A stretch of DNA of 64,000 nt from Diorhabda sublineata (lineage: Eukaryota; Arthropoda; Insecta; Coleoptera; Chrysomelidae): the NCBI RefSeq assembly GCF_026230105.1, contig NC_079480.1:30732488-30796487 (forward strand), read 5' to 3'. The position numbers and the translations under genes are program-made. The notes beneath the pieces were generated by a model. It was given only the letters and a program-made list of their open reading frames with translations. It searched no databases and was not told the origin of the DNA. Numbering within the stretch: the stretch's first letter is position 1; every line of letters starts with the position of its first letter. Below are positions 35,340-47,200 of this stretch, piece after piece.

Positions 35340-36170
35340 TTGCTGGAGTTGGTTCGAAACGCTCTTTTATAATTCTTCATACGGAATATCCAACTCTGCA
35401 ACTTCCTTTGCATATTGAGCAGTTGCCAAATCTGACCAAAACAACATTTCTTTCAGTATACTTTTTCTTTATGAACTCATTAATCTACATCTAACACACT
35501 ATTTGTTATATATTTTGACGGTTACAGAATTTCTAGAAGGACAAATGTATGCTGAAGAATAACCACGAAAAGTTATCGCCAACCATACCAACACTTTCGA
35601 ATTGAACTTTTTATGTCTTTTGAAATACACTTCTGAATTCACTTCTTCGTCTCTCGGACAATAATAGAACTTATTCGTCATTTCATTTCCGTCAAAGTAA
35701 ACGATGACTCGATAATGATTTCCAAATCTATAGCGCGTGAAAACTCGTTGTCACTGAGACTTTTTACGTTTTGATTTTTGTTCAATTTGTTCTTCTCATA
35801 AAATTTTCCTAATTTTCGAACTACATTTTGTTCCTTTTGAATATTGACTACATATTTCTTATCGATTTAAAATTTTCTACACAATTTTCTCAAACTGACT
35901 CCCAATTCTCTGTAAGTTGCTTCAACCAAAGCTTCGATCTTCTTTTTTGGCATTTTCTTGCTTTTCTGCCTGATCCTGCCTTTCTTATTTGTCTGGCTTT
36001 TCCCATTGTTACAAAGTGATTAATCTTGGTAATTATTTTACGTCGTTCATTTTCTTCTAGATTTTCCACACTTGAAACTAAACTTCTAACAGAGACGTAA
36101 TGTTTATACTTGACAAATACCAAATTACGAGAAACAATTGATAACATTTTCAGTTGTTAAGCTGTTCAAA
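35340..36170 (-). pseudogene. Tc1-like DDE transposase remnant
   Basis: Minus strand, N to C: RRKIITKINHFVTMGKARQI followed by GSGRKA (helix-turn-helix and GRPR-like linker), a shift to ALVEATYRELGVSLRKLCRK (second helix-turn-helix), then an open frame 35681-35499 with FYYCPRDEEVNSEVYFKRHK and KVLVWLAITFRGYSSAYICP, and finally, shifted again, LFWSDLATAQYAKEVAEL around the second catalytic Asp. The C-terminal third and its acidic residue are missing. Order and motifs fit a Tc1-like element in which FWPDLAxAHYA is typical. At least three frameshifts. Confidence 0.75.
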
Positions 36171-37083
36171 ATATGTACGGATTATTTGTCCCCACACCCT
36201 TATATCAAAAGTAAAGTCAATTATTTCACGTGTTTTAATTCATGTATTGTCATCAAAAGCGAGAAATAGTAAGTAGATTGATTAGAATTCAATCAAAAAT
36301 ACTTTAGAACATTTCATTTAACTAAACAATCAAACCTTGTAGGTAATAATTTACGTATGTGGAACATCCGTTATAATAATCAATTTCCTACTCACAAGTA
36401 CGAAATGACTAGTTTCAACATCTTTATTACGAGCCGTCGCTTTACTGTCAAATTTGTATTGAAATAAAATATTACAAGGCCTTTTTGTTCCGAACAATAT
36501 ATTACCTTTGTGTCAAAAAACGCACATATAACCTTATTTCTTCCTATTTACTCAAGCAATAACCTTCAAAAAACAATAAATTTTACCAATGGATAGACAT
36601 CATTCATCAATTACAGGTTCGCTTTGTAACAATAAGTCTGAGAGAATTTTATTGTTTTTCCACTCTGGAGCTGATTTCTCGGTGATTTTTGTCTTTTAAC
36701 TTTCTAATTTAAAATTATTGTTTCCGAAGTCTTTATTTTCGAATATACAGTAACAATATTGATCTTATCATAAAAAATTGTGTTATCCCACAGATGTATT
36801 AACTTTTATACACTGGAGAAAGTGAAATATACCACAATTAATATCGATAATTGTACAAGAGGCACGTAAAAAGAGGACAATGTTATAAACGTAGTATTTG
36901 GTAAGAGTTCAAGAAATGGTCCTCGCCATGAAAATGAAATTGAATACAAATATAACTGAATAATAAAGAACATGATGATAGCCAGAGAATTCAAATCCAA
37001 TGAAAGCAAAAGAACAAGTAAAAAGATGTATCTAGGTACAATAATAAAAATTGTGTGTGTGTGTGTCAGCTCCGACGCACGAC
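36171..37083. other. AT-rich sequence; GT microsatellite
   Basis: No gene recognised. A (GT)n run lies at about 37053-37067 directly left of the next element. The strand at 36800-37030 is purine-rich and of low complexity. Confidence 0.5.
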
Positions 37084-38078
37084 TGGAGTTTACTACTTAA
37101 GTTCGATAGTCTAACCAGACGCAAAATTAATTTTTATGTCAATCTGTAAGCTCGCTGTCTCTCGGCTGGAGTTTTTGGAGGTTTAGATTTTTTCCTAGTC
37201 AAAAAATATAAAAAAAAAATTAGAAAATTAATAAATATTTTAACTGACTTTAACTGAAAATTGATAAAAAAAAGGTTTTTATAAACATTTTTTGTTAAAT
37301 TATTATAATTTTTTATTTAAAATATAATATTATCTTAATAATTAACAAAAATGGTTATAAAAAGAAAATTATGTCACTAAATCTTTTACATACAATAATA
37401 AATAGTGCATGAAAATTATTTAAATAAGCTAAAAAATAACTTTTCGAAACAAAATTATATAAAAACATTATTATAATGAAAAAATATTGTCGATTTTTCT
37501 GATAATATTATCAAATTATTGACTACAGTTGTTAATATTTAAAAATTATCTATGAAATAAATCATAATAACGTGGAAGAATTTATAGACATCGACAAAAA
37601 AATTAATTTTTGGTTAGGTTAGAAATTTTCTATTTTATGTGGATGCGCTCGATAATTCATATTGGGTTGATTATCTAATTTTTTGTGTTGTTTTCAAATA
37701 TATATTTATATGAACTACATCGATAATTATTAAAATATTTAATAAATACAAATTGCACATGCTCATACATATAATACATGAATTATAACGTACCTTGCAA
37801 CCACGTGTTTGTTAGATGTTCCGGCAATATCATCTACACCTCTTTCTGCCATAGTTATTTGAAAATACTTTCAGTTCACTTTAGCGGAACACAATGATAA
37901 TAAAACTTCACAATGACAGCAATATAAGTATGTAGACACTGACAAAATAGAAAGTTGCGCATCATAGGGTGCGCACCAAAAACGTAACGAGGTCATTCAT
38001 CGATAGATTTTACTCCTCACATTTTTCTCATACCGGGCCCGTTATATATGCAAATCGATTCTTAAGGAGTAAACTCCA
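37084..38078 (-). mobile_element. TIR-bounded element with a spliced mini-frame
   Basis: Left TGGAGTTTACTACTTAAG (37084) and right, inverted, TGGAGTTTACTCCTTAAG (ending 38078) match over about 24 bp with three or four differences, giving an element of about 1 kb. Its interior is exceptionally AT-rich apart from the two exons and a GGTGCGCACC palindrome upstream of the ATG (37970-37979). No TSD could be fixed because the outermost base of each end is uncertain. The element class is not known to me. Confidence 0.6.
37134..37852 (-). CDS. Two-exon 39-codon reading frame inside a TIR element
   Basis: Exon 1 (37852-37794) starts ATG GCA GAA and codes MAERGVDDIAGTSNK..., ending CAAG before a consensus donor GTACGT. 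Exon 2 (37194-37134) begins after a T-rich tract and GACTAG acceptor, keeps the frame across the junction (AG|G, Arg), codes KKSKPPKTPAERQRAYRLT and stops at TAA (37136-37134). The 599-bp intron is very AT-rich. The basic KTPAERQRAYR block resembles a stretch seen in N-terminal parts of some insect TE-encoded proteins; the rest of such a protein is missing, so this is probably the 5' stub of a larger gene removed by internal deletion. Open frame and splice sites are seen; expression and role are unknown. Confidence 0.45.
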
Positions 38079-41000
38079 AAAAGTAGTGGCAAACTTTAGT
38101 CTATTTTAATGTATAAGAGAATATCAAAATAATAAAGCATTTGTAATCTATAGTAATCAAGTTATATCTCGCGTATTTTCATATGAAATAACATTTGTAT
38201 AGATATGATGAATATATCAGGTGGACACTTATATATTCACTTATTCAAGCAGCTTAAGAAAAAAGTGCAATTTTTTCTAAAATATTCTATTTTTTCACAA
38301 GGTATATAACATTATGTCATATTGATTATATAGGAATAATGGGTTTAAACTTTCACTTTCAAAGAACGCAACGTTGCGTTCATCAATAATAGTTTCAATT
38401 TGAAAACTCATGAATATAAGTAGAACTACTACTTACAAATTCAAATCAGAATCGGTATCAAAAGATAAACTGTCGCAAGCTATATATAAAATGAGTGTAT
38501 TGATAATTTCATCAGTAATATTGACCAGCTTCCACATTTTGTCTTTTTCTTTAATCATATGATTTACTGCCTTTTTCAATCAATTTTAAGAGAATTATTC
38601 TTTTAATGTATCCCTTTTTATCTGTGCCCATACCAATTCAATTAAGTTTACTTCACAATTTCATCAGTTTAATATTTTTGGAATTCTTCTTATGAAAGAA
38701 ACAAACAAAAAACAAACAAAGAATAGAGTTTTTCCTCACAAAACCGCAAAGGAACTTAATATTTTTTAACCACTTGGTCATGGCCAATTTTTCTACCAAT
38801 TACGGGTTATAATTCAACTTTATACATTACTGTCATACAGTTCTGAGGGAGAAGATCTGTTATTCCAAGCCATTCTTTAAAAATATCAGTATTCATGTCC
38901 CCATGGTAGTTATCGGAACGATTAGATTCAAAACTGTTTAAATTGTCGATGGGTACCATTACAGTCTGCGCCCCTTTCCTGGTGGTAGACTTGAACCAAG
39001 GGATGAGGAAATGAGGAAAAAGGAATGAAAAGAAATGAAACATATATAAAAGAACTAAAGATAAAATATATGAAGCACAATAGGGATGGTTTAGCTCATA
39101 TATATGATGGATGCCCGATAACAGAATACCAAAAAAATGTTCGAATCTAAAAGAAATTGTAAAAGTTAAGAAAGAGACCAAGAAAAATATGAATTGAGAA
39201 TGTGGAAAAAGCAGGGAACGCAAAGATATAGAGAAAAAATATCTCATACCTCCTATAAATCAAGCATAGTTAATTAAATTAAGTGTAATTTTCTAAAAAA
39301 AAAAAAATATTTTGTCCAATTTTATACCAATTTCTATTTTCTTTATACATTACCTTAGAACTTTTCCTGTAAACCTTTCTGTTTCTCCGTTCTCAATTCA
39401 AACAAATCACAAACCAATATCGGCTGCTGAACAAACATTAACTACGTGATCGGTTCGCATCTGCCGTGATAATTGCCCTAGCAATTTTGTTGCCAAATAA
39501 GATTAATCAGTTTGTACAGCAAGTGATCTAATATAGAGCTCCCGTTTTGTTTGATTAAGTGAACGGGACCGAGGGGACGAATGGAATTGTGTGAAAATTA
39601 GACAAAGACAATGCCGAATTCCACATTTCGAAAACATCAAATTTGAAAAAATATATTTTCCAGTTAGTTTGCCAATCAATATTTAAATTGTACAAAACAA
39701 ACAGTAACTACATTTTTTTCAATGTATCTTACATACTTTTTGAATGGGAATACATCTTTGCCGAAATAATCGGTTGAACTCATTGACACTCGATTCCTGA
39801 TCAATAGGATGATTCTTTAACAATGATATGCATATAAAGACACACCATTTCATGCCTTCATTCAACTATTTTCATCGATAAGTTTTTTTGTGTTTTGTGT
39901 CTGTAACATTTAGGGGTGTAGAGTTAGTAGGTTTGTGACGTAAGTCTAGTTGAGTTTAAATGTAAAAATTACTCTCTGCAACAATAACATTGAGTTAAAA
40001 GAGAAAGAGCGGCAGACATAGCTGCAGCTAGATTTCTTTTTGTTGACCATTTTGCTGATGAACGTATTTTGTTAGCAGTACTTGCCTTAACATATGAAAA
40101 CTGAAAAAAAAATCAATTTTCTTTTAATAGATATAGATCGAATAAGTCAAGCCCAATTTTGTTATTAGAAACGCAGATTCGCATTTAAAATATATCCTGA
40201 TCAATTACGAATTAGAAGTATTGGAATCCATTTATTTATTTCAGTAGAACTTTACTTAAATGAACGTAATGTTAGATTCAAAACAAAATATTACATCATT
40301 AAGTTTACTTCCATTTGTAATACCTTCCAAATATAATATAAATAAAACAACAACATCAATTGTTATTGTAATAACAACCCTTTCTATAATCCTCATAGCT
40401 GGAAATTACCACAGAACAACCCTAATAAATAAGTAATTTTAGTCATATCCTACACTCCCTCTCCCTTGTAAGTCCATACTTCATTAATACCGGCGGTAAG
40501 GTAGCCATAACAAAGCAATTAAGCTATAATTGCAAACAGTTTATGCCCCAACATCCCTTAAAGATGTCCCCAAAGACACCCTTAGTTACTGACGCTGCTA
40601 AATTTACGCTTTCCTTATAACGACCGTTCCTAAGAAAGCCCCGTGTAAAAAAATGTTTAGTCAAAGTGATTATCCTTAATTTTTAACAATTTTGTCATAG
40701 TTAATTTTTGTAAATACAATGTTTTTTATATGTGTGTTACAGGGTGGGATGTAGCTATTTGCCACATACTAAATCTGATTCAAATAGCTAATAAACAACA
40801 GTTTTTTCATAAATATAGAAAAAAACTTCCCTCAATTGTGCTAATATATAAGAACCATCAAAAAAGACCGTGAATGAATTATGGCAACAATTACTATGCT
40901 TCATCTATTTCAACTAGTATGTCTCGTATCCCCATTTGATGCATTGAGTTCGGACATACTCTGGATTATTAGTCTTTAGTGAGATCGAACCTATTGTGGA

Positions 41001-41634
41001 ACATGTTTTTTGAATAACACATTAACATTAAGTTATATTTGAAGTTGAAAAAAGTATCAAAGAAGCTGTTAAAATGCTAAAACCTCTGTATCGTAAAAAT
41101 TGAAAACTGTTTCCAAGTATTAGGATTTCATAACACAAACATATAAATAAGTGCAAAATATGGATAAACCTCATCGGTTAAGTAAACGATAAGAGCAATG
41201 CAAAGTTTGTGAAATGAAAAAAACCTGAAAAATGAACTTTGTTCACGTCAACCTTATTAAATTTAGTACCAAAAGACTTGTACCCTAAAATACTAGTGAT
41301 GCGATAATTTTTGTGGTCTGTATATATTCGTTTCGATGATAAAGGTACAAAACTACAAAGAATAGCATAGACAACAGATGTAGCCAATCAAAATGTTACT
41401 ATTGAGAAGATGCTTCGAGTATTTTGAGGTCGTTGAAAATTCAGACAGTACATTTCTTCTATGCCTAGTAAAAATAATCTATGAAAACTATTAAAATATA
41501 TAGTACTGATGGACTGAATGCACTATATAAGCACTATAATTCTGTTGAAAGCATAGTTTTATCAGACGCTTAACTTTTTATAATGAATTTACCAATTTAC
41601 AGCGTACACATAAGATCAAAAAATGCAGGTGTTA
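38079..41634. other. AT-rich sequence; two GC-richer low-copy patches
   Basis: No gene recognised in 3.5 kb. Patches at 39420-39620 and 40440-40640 have balanced composition, no TE motif and no open frame, and could be conserved non-coding DNA. The plus strand at 38990-39250 is purine-rich; its long minus-strand frame (38807-39247) is a by-product of that. Confidence 0.5.
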
Positions 41635-42597
41635 TACGAGGGTTGATACTTAAGTTTGGAGATAAATGAAAACAAGTATTTGTAATTGGATATAGCTCTA
41701 TTTTCTCCATTCCGATTGAGGTACCTCCAATTCATATGATTCGAATGCATCGACCACTTTAACCTCGCGATTCATTTTTGATCTACGGAAATAAGAAGAC
41801 TGTACGGCAGATGACCCATCGATTTGATGCTTTGATTGTCAAAAATATTTTTGTTTGATTTGATGTGTGAGAGCTCGCATTGTGATGGAAAATGATTCGT
41901 CTTCTGCGATTGGTTTCATTGACCTTCTTCCAACACTTCTGGCAAACAAATGCTGGTGTACCATCCAGAATTACTCTAATGGAACCGGAATAGATCCATG
42001 ATTCGTCGCATATTTTGATCTTGTAGACGTCTTTTACAGCATCACGATCAAATTTTCACACCATTTCTTAACGCCAATCAAGACGAGCTTTTTTTTAATG
42101 ATTGTCAAATTATGGAACAAATCTTTTTGACAACCAAATGTTGATGCAATATTGCATGTATACGAGTGAAACTAATGCCCAAGTATGTCTCAATCTGTAC
42201 TCACCTGACGATCTTACAATATTAGTTTCTGCAGAACATCGATGTTTTTTGGTACAACAGTCGATTTTGGGCGACCTTTGCGCAATTTATCTCTATAGCG
42301 AAGTATGACCACGAATGAATTCGGAAAACCACCGAAACACGGTGGCTTGGGATGGTGTTTCATGACCAAAAGCCGAAACGAGTTATTCGATACACTGACC
42401 TTCACGTCAAAAGTCATAGAAAATCGTCTCACGAAAATGTTCGCTATTTAATTCCATTTTTTGATCAAGATGAATGTTTTCTGTAAACAACTCAAATAGC
42501 ACTCGTATGACAACACTTTCCAAGTACGTTGCCAAACTGATAGCAATATCACATCAGTGTTTCTTATCTCAAAACTTATACTATAGCAACCCTTGTA
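41635..42597 (-). mobile_element. Mariner element with both ends
   Basis: Left end TA-CGAGGGTTGATACTTAAG at 41635 and right end, inverted, TA-CAAGGGTTGCTATAGTAT ending at 42597 are imperfect TIRs each flanked by TA. The interior carries a decayed minus-strand transposase. The 963-bp length is shorter than the usual 1.25-1.3 kb, in line with internal deletion. Confidence 0.82.
41705..42457 (-). pseudogene. Mariner transposase (SETMAR-like group), decayed
   Basis: From an ATG at 42457 (MELNSEHFRE) the copy follows the mariner plan: FGGFPNSFVV and RKGRPKSTVVPKNIDVLQKL (linker), then a shift to ISFTRIHAILHQHL (second helix-turn-helix), a damaged first-Asp region, then IIFHHNASSHTSNQTK, where the expected HHDN has lost its Asp codon, and finally DAFESYELEVPQSEW near the C-terminus. 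The block carrying PPYSPDLAPxD is missing. At least four shifts or stops. Cannot encode an active enzyme. Confidence 0.8.
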
Positions 42598-42647
42598 CAC
42601 AGAGAAAATAGACAAGAGTTGTCAATACTTTTTTTGGTTAGGTTATT

Positions 42648-42905
42648 AGATTTCTATTCTAATAATAATATTTAATTCCGCACATGCTGCATACTGGTTT
42701 AATTTTTGCTATGGACTTATATACTAATTATGGTCGGTTACTATTACCTATAATTTTGTTACTCATTGTGGTTTTATTCTGTATATTGAGATTTTACTTC
42801 ATTTGTATCTTTATTTAGTTATTTTTATGTTTGTTTTTCAGTTTTTACAGCGTTCGTCCACAAACTGTAACAATTTTTTGACAATAAAGCATTTCTCTTT
42901 CTTTT
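42648..42905 (+). repeat. Second copy of the 7.3-kb element's 3' UTR
   Basis: From TCTATTCTAATAATAATATT to GACAATAAAGCATTTCTCTT the sequence matches 8034-8272 closely. The similarity ends with the same CATTTCTCTTTCT, marking the 3' terminus. No coding part is present, so this is an extreme 5' truncation. Confidence 0.85.
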
Positions 42906-43639
42906 TTGTCCTTTCAATTGATATAGATCACTGTCAGTAACCTTTGATTAAATTAGTTTAAACATTGACCCGAAACAAATGTTCATAAATGAGTTAAGTT
43001 ACTTCCTAATGTTTCCTTTGTCTGTCGGACAACGGAACCAGAGAGAATAATTATATAAAATATTATGGCCTATTTAAACAAGTAAACTCCGGGACAGTAG
43101 ATCTAAAAAATATAATTTCACCCCCTTCACACATTAAACTGTAATCGATATTTCCAAATATTAGTGAAAAAACTGAAAAGGAAATATTTATTGGCCCACA
43201 GATCCGCCACTTTATAAAAGATCCTCAATTTTAATAATTCCAATCTGTCAATGAAATTGCTGCTTGGACCGCATTTAAAAAGGTTTGTCAAAGATGTTTG
43301 AAAAAATTAAAAAGTGAAAATTATAAAGGTGTTGTGGTCGACTGAATTTCCATCATATAGGAGTTCATTTCCTGCACTCATATTTCAATTTTTTCCTTGA
43401 CAACTTAGGAAGTATAAGTAATGAACAAAAAAGGTTTTTGTGGAACGTCATCAGGAATTTTGGCTAAAACTATATTATTTAAAGTATTATTATCAAGTTA
43501 TTAATTCCTCCCCAGCCCAGAAAATCTCAGATGGACCACCTCAAGAGATTATGAGGTGGTTTTCTCGTAACTATAATGAGTCTTAAAAATATTTTATGCT
43601 AATTAATTTCATTCAATTTGATGATAGGTTTGATTAAAA
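42906..43639. other. AT-rich sequence; one 9-bp hairpin
   Basis: ACCACCTCA and TGAGGTGGT (43535-43560) make a short perfect stem. Nothing else supported. Confidence 0.5.
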
Positions 43640-44060
43640 AATATGGGAAATTATTTTATCCTAAAAATAAAACCGTCCTCAAAGTATTGCCCTTGGCTAT
43701 CAATACACTTATATCAACGATCAGTGGTTGGAAAGTTTCTACCGAAGCGACTTCCATTTAGTCTGTCGTGCCATGTTCTATATCAGAAATGGTATCAAAC
43801 GTTTGCCTCACAAGACTTTTAAGTTTTTCACGCTCTAGAATAATTAATCGCTTGTTTGAACAAAAAATTTGTTCTTTTTTGCACATTTTCATCTGGTTTT
43901 TCGATAAAAAACGTCTTGTTCCTTCCTTGTGCTTAATTGTCTCACATTCACCCCCAAATCGTTCATACCACTTGTAAAGTCCAAAATTACCAAAGATTCA
44001 CTTTAAACAGATTTTACAGTTTGTTTCGACGTATAGCATATTCCTTTGCATCCATATGTA
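43640..44060 (-). pseudogene. Mariner deletion derivative: N-terminal linker joined to C-terminus
   Basis: The minus strand reads KWYERFGGECETIKHKEGTR, then, in a shifted frame, a DENVQK block and a KSLV stretch (helix-turn-helix and linker region), and then, with little between, KCIDSQGQYFEDG, the extreme C-terminus of the same mariner group. The catalytic core of about 200 residues is missing, so the coding parts on both sides of a large deletion are nearly adjacent. Stops and frameshifts add to the damage. Confidence 0.65.
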
Positions 44061-44144
44061 TAAGTAACCAAAGAAAAAAAATCACAGAGGGTGTTTCATA
44101 AGTGAGAATTCCCAAGCTTCGATTTAAACATGCCGTAACATGTT

Positions 44145-44255
44145 TAAAACTAAAGACTAGTCTCTAGTTCTATGAAGAATACAATTGCTTTACTTTGTTT
44201 CAACCAACGCAGTACGTTTTTGTAATAAATAGGATCGATTGCGATATATATGAAA
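44145..44255 (+). repeat. Dispersed repeat, copy 3 of 3
   Basis: GACTAGTCTCTAGTTCTATG, then GAATACAATTGCTTTACTTT and ACGCAGTACGTTTTTGTAAT followed by GATTGCGATATATATGA. With 12828 and 29400 this fixes the order of four conserved blocks. A nearby GGGTGTTTCATAAG (44099) may be an unrelated element end. Confidence 0.6.
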
Positions 44256-47200
44256 TTCGTGTCTTGTTATTATTGGAAACAAATGGTTAAAGCAGCCCAG
44301 CCGTAGCTAAAGATCGAGTAGAGGTGTGTGTAAACAGCTCGTTGCACTGCCGAAAGATGATCGCGATCGTGTTGCACGTTACAACGATGCGGCGCAAAAA
44401 TGTGTGCCGGAAAACGAATAGTGAAACAATGTGAATTATTGCATTGTACATTGATGTTCAGTCTGAATGTCGCATTTCTAATTGATAACATTATATACTT
44501 TGTATCGTTATTTTTAATATTGCAAACTAGTATACGAATCACTACTTTCCAAAAAGCGTAAAGCTAATTTCAGTAATCACGGTTATGCACTCTCAAAAGT
44601 ATGTGTCTTGCTCCGCAATTTTTACTCCAATCAAATTTATTAGGGCCTCAAAGTCTGCAGGATACATGCGTAAGACATTTCGAAAATGAACAGTACTGTC
44701 ATCCAGGAATAATTTTAATTAGTTAATATTCATTTTTACCTACATTCTTCTTAGATTCTTCATCTAACAGTCTTCTTTGTTTAGCCTTTTTTAACTAATG
44801 ATAGTGATGAAATTTTAATTCAGTCATTAGCTAGTACTGAAAACAAAAAAAGAAGTACCACTTAGAACAAGAAACACCAAGCTTGGAAATCTCATCTGAC
44901 ACAAATAGTAAATGTCCTTCACAAATTCATATATGTGCCGAAAATCCTTTGACGTTTGTTGAAAAACCGACAACTGCCGAAGAGCGTGCGTCGTGCGCGA
45001 CAAATCTTTTCGCGAAGGAAATATGGGTGTCACTAAAAGTGGTTAGACGAATGACAATTACCAGAAAGTCTTGTTGTGTGTCTGGTGAAATTATAATTTA
45101 GTGTACATCGAAATAATTCCAGATGGTTGAGCTATCAATGCCGAAGTATATAATGGACAGTTGATGCGAATGTATTGCGACAATTTTGTGAATTGAGACC
45201 CAAAGAATAATTTTATCAAGATCTCAAATAGCTTATTGAACGTTGGTTACAAAATAATAGGTAATAATATTAATACTTTTTTTAATGGTTATTTAATAAA
45301 TAAAGTAAGCATTGAAAACCCACATTACTTATGAGACATGCTATATATATATATATATTTTTTTTTCATGCTAAGTGCACTAAAGAATCATGTCCAAATC
45401 ATAATTTCGTTCTGTTAATTACAGTAGTTGAAAATTGCTTATAAGAATTGATCAGGTAAAAAGCAAGGCAATAACGACCCCTGCAGTACATACCACAACT
45501 GCCATTATTATTGACTAACCCTCGGTCTTTCTGAGAATACCCCGAAGGACTAATAGGTGCCGACACGTCAGAAATGCTTCAGGAGGAATTTTTCTTTTTG
45601 GGTGCTCCTCGTAAAGGAACGCGACAAGCAAATTGTTTTTGGGGTGATTAGATTGGGAAATTGGTTTGAGGGGGAATTTTCTGATTAATGGGGGTTTGGG
45701 TTTCTACATTGGAGTTTATTGAAATATCTTTAAATTAAGGTTGAGTTCAATTGTGTGTAAAACAGAGTCAATCAAATTACAGAGAAATTCAATCAAAATG
45801 ATTTTTGATTAATATTTATACAATGAAAACACTTTACGGTTATATATAAAAAAACATAAAAGTATTCCAATTACTGAAAATTCGTATTTTCATTTCAATT
45901 CATGGACTTTTTATTAAAAAATTCCTGTTCACTTACAATTTTAAGTAGGTACTAATAGTCCAGTCACCAACGGTAAAAATAGATCTTGCTTTTTTTGTAT
46001 GAAAATTTGGAATTTATTATTATTATTATTTTCAGCAAAAGTTATTGATGCTAGATGTATATTTTCTGTTTGCCGAAATTACAGCATTAAATTCTTTCAA
46101 AGTGTGTTTTAGAATCTGGTATTTTTATGAGTAGCATGTCTCCCTTGTCGTCTCTATGATCAATTGTCATCTTTGTTAGTTATTCCCGTTTACACTCATC
46201 CATTTACTCAATAATTGTTGCTAACTGAAAGTGAAAACAAATTATGTTGAAACTTTTTTCTTACAATTGTGATTTTATCTGAAATTACCTTTAGCATTAG
46301 GCAGGTTTCATTGTCGGATTCCCTAATAAATTTGCTCATTTGTTTTCTGCTGAAGAAGTCTGATTTATTTGCTTTATATCCACCATATTTTCTTTTGAGA
46401 AATGTGAACCTCCGGAAACGGGTTATGTTCACATAATTTTCAACTAAAATGGTATTTTTCAGCATCGCCTAGGTGCTCAATAGAATAGAAAGTTTGACGA
46501 TTTCTGATTTCTCTGCCAAATGAGCTAAAATTAAGTCAACTGTAATAGTTTTATTATTGCAATAATCGCAACCAAAAATCATTTAAAGTTTTGAAAAGAA
46601 AAAACTCATATATATTATAAGATGTCAAATTAGTCAGTTGGTCTGTACGTACTTTCCGAAATAGGCCGATAAAGCTATAATTTGTCAAAGAAAAAGCATC
46701 CGGAAAATAGGTACTTTCCGAATGTGTCGAAAAACATCTTTTTTGGTCGAAAACGCTCAGGTTACAGGCACACAACGGAAAAACTGAGAACCTTGAGATA
46801 TTTACTACTTCCAGTCGAATTTCATAACAATCACAAACAATAACAAAAAAATTGCCAAAGAAAAGCCGTTAATAACTGTTTGGTACATTTCACATACATA
46901 GTAAAATGTATATAAAATCATTCAGTTAATTTGACCGATATGGTCTACGTATCAATTCCGTAAATTATGCAAAACATGGGAAATACACATATAGATGTAG
47001 TTATTTTTCATGTATTCTTCTGAACGGTCTTAATACAATACAGAAGAAAGTCGCGGAGTAAAAATTGAACCGATTTAATGTTCTATGGAAGTTATAAAAT
47101 TTAGACGGTCCTTTCAAACATGCGAAACTATTTCTAAAGCATGCATGAATATTGATTTGTATAGATACTAAACCTTTTTGGCTTATAAATCTTTTAACGC

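Noticed and set aside
38807..39247. 146-codon minus-strand frame
   Set aside because: Explained by a purine-rich plus strand; the product is Phe/Ser/Leu-rich without a family.
43535..43560. 9-bp hairpin ACCACCTCA/TGAGGTGGT
   Set aside because: Single short stem, looks like a terminator but the context is eukaryotic; chance is likely.
45341..46034. TA and ATT runs
   Set aside because: Ordinary short microsatellites; no array structure, no CRISPR-like spacing anywhere in the window.
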